A DNA stretch of 43,714 nucleotides from JBOGOC01 sp050747525 (GTDB lineage: Bacteria; Acidobacteriota; Polarisedimenticolia; JACPZX01; DASXTC01), in the NCBI GenBank assembly GCA_050747525.1, contig JBOGOC010000087.1, positions 1-43,714 of the forward strand, given 5' to 3'. Below are positions 42,505 to 43,714 of the stretch, piece after piece. The position numbers and the translations under genes were made by a program. The notes under the pieces are model-generated. The model did not search any database. It saw nothing but the letters and a program-made list of their open reading frames with translations, and was not told the origin of the DNA. The number at the start of each line of letters is the position of its first letter. The stretch's first letter is position 1.

Positions 42505-43674
42505 ATGGCCACCGATCACCGTTCGTCCCGACGCATCGAGACGCTTGCCGTTCACGGGGGAGAGGACCGCGAGGGGCACGAAGGCTCTCTCGTGTTCCCC
42601 ATCTACCAGGGGACCGTGTACACCGTGGAGCCGGGGACCGGCTACGACGACATCAAGTACCACCGCCTGAGCACCACCCCCTCGCAGCGCTATCTGCACG
42701 GCAAGCTCGCGGCGCTCGAAGGGGGCGAGGACGCTGTGGCCACGTCGTCCGGGATGGCGGCGCTCACCACCATCATGCTCTCGCATCTCAGGAAAGGGGA
42801 TCACCTCCTGGCGGGGGACTGCCTCTACGGGGGAACCCACGGCTTCCTGCTTCATCACGCGGCCGACCTGGGGCTGAGCTACACCTTCATCGATCCGCAC
42901 GATCCGTCCGGGTGGGAGGCGGCGCGCACACCGTCCACCCGCATGATCGTGATGGAGACCATCACCAATCCGCTGATGCGGGTGCCGCTGCTCGGCGACC
43001 TGGCGGCGTTCGCGCGGCGGCACGGGCTGGTGAGCGTCGTGGACAACACCTTCGCCAGCCCCGTGAACTTCCACCCGCTGGCCGCCGGGTTCGACCTCGT
43101 CTATCACAGCGCGACCAAGTACCTCAACGGCCATTCGGACCTGGTGGGAGGGTGCGTGGTGGGGTCGGCCGAGCGCGTGACGCGGGTCCGCAAGATGCTC
43201 AACCACCTCGGTGGAACGATGGATCCTCACGCGGGCTACATGCTCGCGCGCGGCATCAAGACGCTCGCGCTGCGCGTGGGGGCACAGAACCGCAACGCCC
43301 TCGCCCTGGCGGGCGCGCTGCAGCAGCATCCCAAGGTGCAGCAGGTCAACTACCCGGGACTGGAATCCCATCCGGATCACGCGCTGGCGCGCGAGATGCT
43401 GGCGGGCTTCGGCGGTATGCTGAGCTTCCGGCCGCGCGGTGGAACGGAGGCGGCCGAGAAGGTGCTCGCATCGGTAACCCTTCCGTTCGTGGCTCCCAGC
43501 CTGGGCGGAGTGGAGTCGCTCATGACGCGGCCGGCCGTGACCTCGCATGCCGGCCTGAGCGTCGAGGAGCGGAAGAGGGCCGGCGTGACCGATGACCTGA
43601 TCCGCGTGAGCTGCGGGATCGAGGACGCCCAGGACCTCGTGGAAGACATGAAGCAGGCGCTCGACCGCATCTGA
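42505..43674 (+). CDS. Cys/Met-metabolism PLP-dependent enzyme
   Basis: A 389-residue fold-type I PLP enzyme of the cystathionine gamma-synthase/gamma-lyase/methionine gamma-lyase family. Visible landmarks are TLAVHGGEDREGHEGSLVFPI, YHRLSTTPSQRYLHGKLAALE, the PLP phosphate site SSGMAALTT, ETITNPLMRV, VVDNTFASP and the Schiff-base lysine K205 in YHSATKYLNGHSDLVGG. The C-terminal SLGGVESLMTRPAVTSHAG block is typical of the family. Which reaction it performs cannot be decided here. AAGGAGAG precedes the ATG. It directly follows the kinase gene and may be co-transcribed with it. Confidence 0.9.
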   Translation: MATDHRSSRRIETLAVHGGEDREGHEGSLVFPIYQGTVYTVEPGTGYDDIKYHRLSTTPSQRYLHGKLAALEGGEDAVATSSGMAALTTIMLSHLRKGDHLLAGDCLYGGTHGFLLHHAADLGLSYTFIDPHDPSGWEAARTPSTRMIVMETITNPLMRVPLLGDLAAFARRHGLVSVVDNTFASPVNFHPLAAGFDLVYHSATKYLNGHSDLVGGCVVGSAERVTRVRKMLNHLGGTMDPHAGYMLARGIKTLALRVGAQNRNALALAGALQQHPKVQQVNYPGLESHPDHALAREMLAGFGGMLSFRPRGGTEAAEKVLASVTLPFVAPSLGGVESLMTRPAVTSHAGLSVEERKRAGVTDDLIRVSCGIEDAQDLVEDMKQALDRI

Positions 43675-43714
43675 GGGGGCTGTAGCCTGCCCGCCGGCCG
43701 GAACAGGGGGGGAC

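Noticed and set aside
41608..43548. 646-codon open frame opposite the kinase and PLP-enzyme genes
   Set aside because: It runs antisense across two solid genes and their junction and has no recognisable domain.

Overview
The window is about 43.7 kb of very GC-rich, densely coded bacterial chromosome with no rRNA, tRNA, CRISPR array, insertion sequence or phage gene that I can recognise. The gene set suggests a soil or sediment bacterium, most likely Acidobacteriota or a neighbouring deep phylum. That placement is an inference from family content: reaction-centre-type cytochrome c with TPRs, Ser/Thr kinases fused to TolB-like/TPR modules, MacB permeases without an ATPase domain, PQQ-type beta-propellers, an S46 peptidase and a secreted TldD. 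No phylogenetic marker gene is present. No gene-free stretch exceeds about 200 bp; the intergenic gaps mostly hold promoters.

Layout. 97-5116 (minus): PQQ-like propeller, MacA-like adaptor and two MacB/FtsX permeases. 5224-7917: a secreted GH113-like glycosidase, methionine aminopeptidase, a secreted unknown protein and a cold-shock protein with a clear promoter and long leader. 8114-11080 (minus): a TldD/PmbA pair. 11192-11947: dihaem cytochrome with TPRs. 11949-17451: an aerobic benzoyl-CoA (box) cluster with divergent boxR and then boxC, boxB, a thioredoxin-like [2Fe-2S] protein and a NuoF-like flavoprotein. The usual reductase BoxA is absent and the last two genes look like its replacement. 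17459-20841: two divergent proline-dehydrogenase-like proteins, a thioesterase and a CelD-type acetyltransferase. 20949-25022: a standalone MshEN/GspE-N protein, a small membrane protein, an S46 peptidase and a STAS protein.

25059-32624 (plus) is a tightly packed run: nrfH, nrfA (with CXXCH in place of CXXCK at the first haem), a peroxiredoxin whose peroxidatic cysteine codon is an in-frame TGA (a probable selenoprotein with a plausible SECIS hairpin), a second MacA-MacB-MacB set and a lipoprotein PQQ-like propeller. 32631-43674: APC permease, membrane-anchored unknown protein, canonical proline dehydrogenase, three-domain Ada, two divergent Ser/Thr kinases with TPRs, and a Cys/Met-metabolism PLP enzyme.

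Two themes recur. Gene modules appear twice (MacA-MacB-MacB plus propeller, PRODH paralogues, kinase-TPR pairs). Many start codons lie 6-8 nt after a TANNNT hexamer with no Shine-Dalgarno sequence, which points to widespread leaderless transcripts. The strongest candidates for something not already described are the selenocysteine peroxiredoxin in the nrf/mac run, the BoxA-less box cluster with a NuoE/NuoF-like reductase, and the PRODH-like pair with altered substrate-binding arginines.
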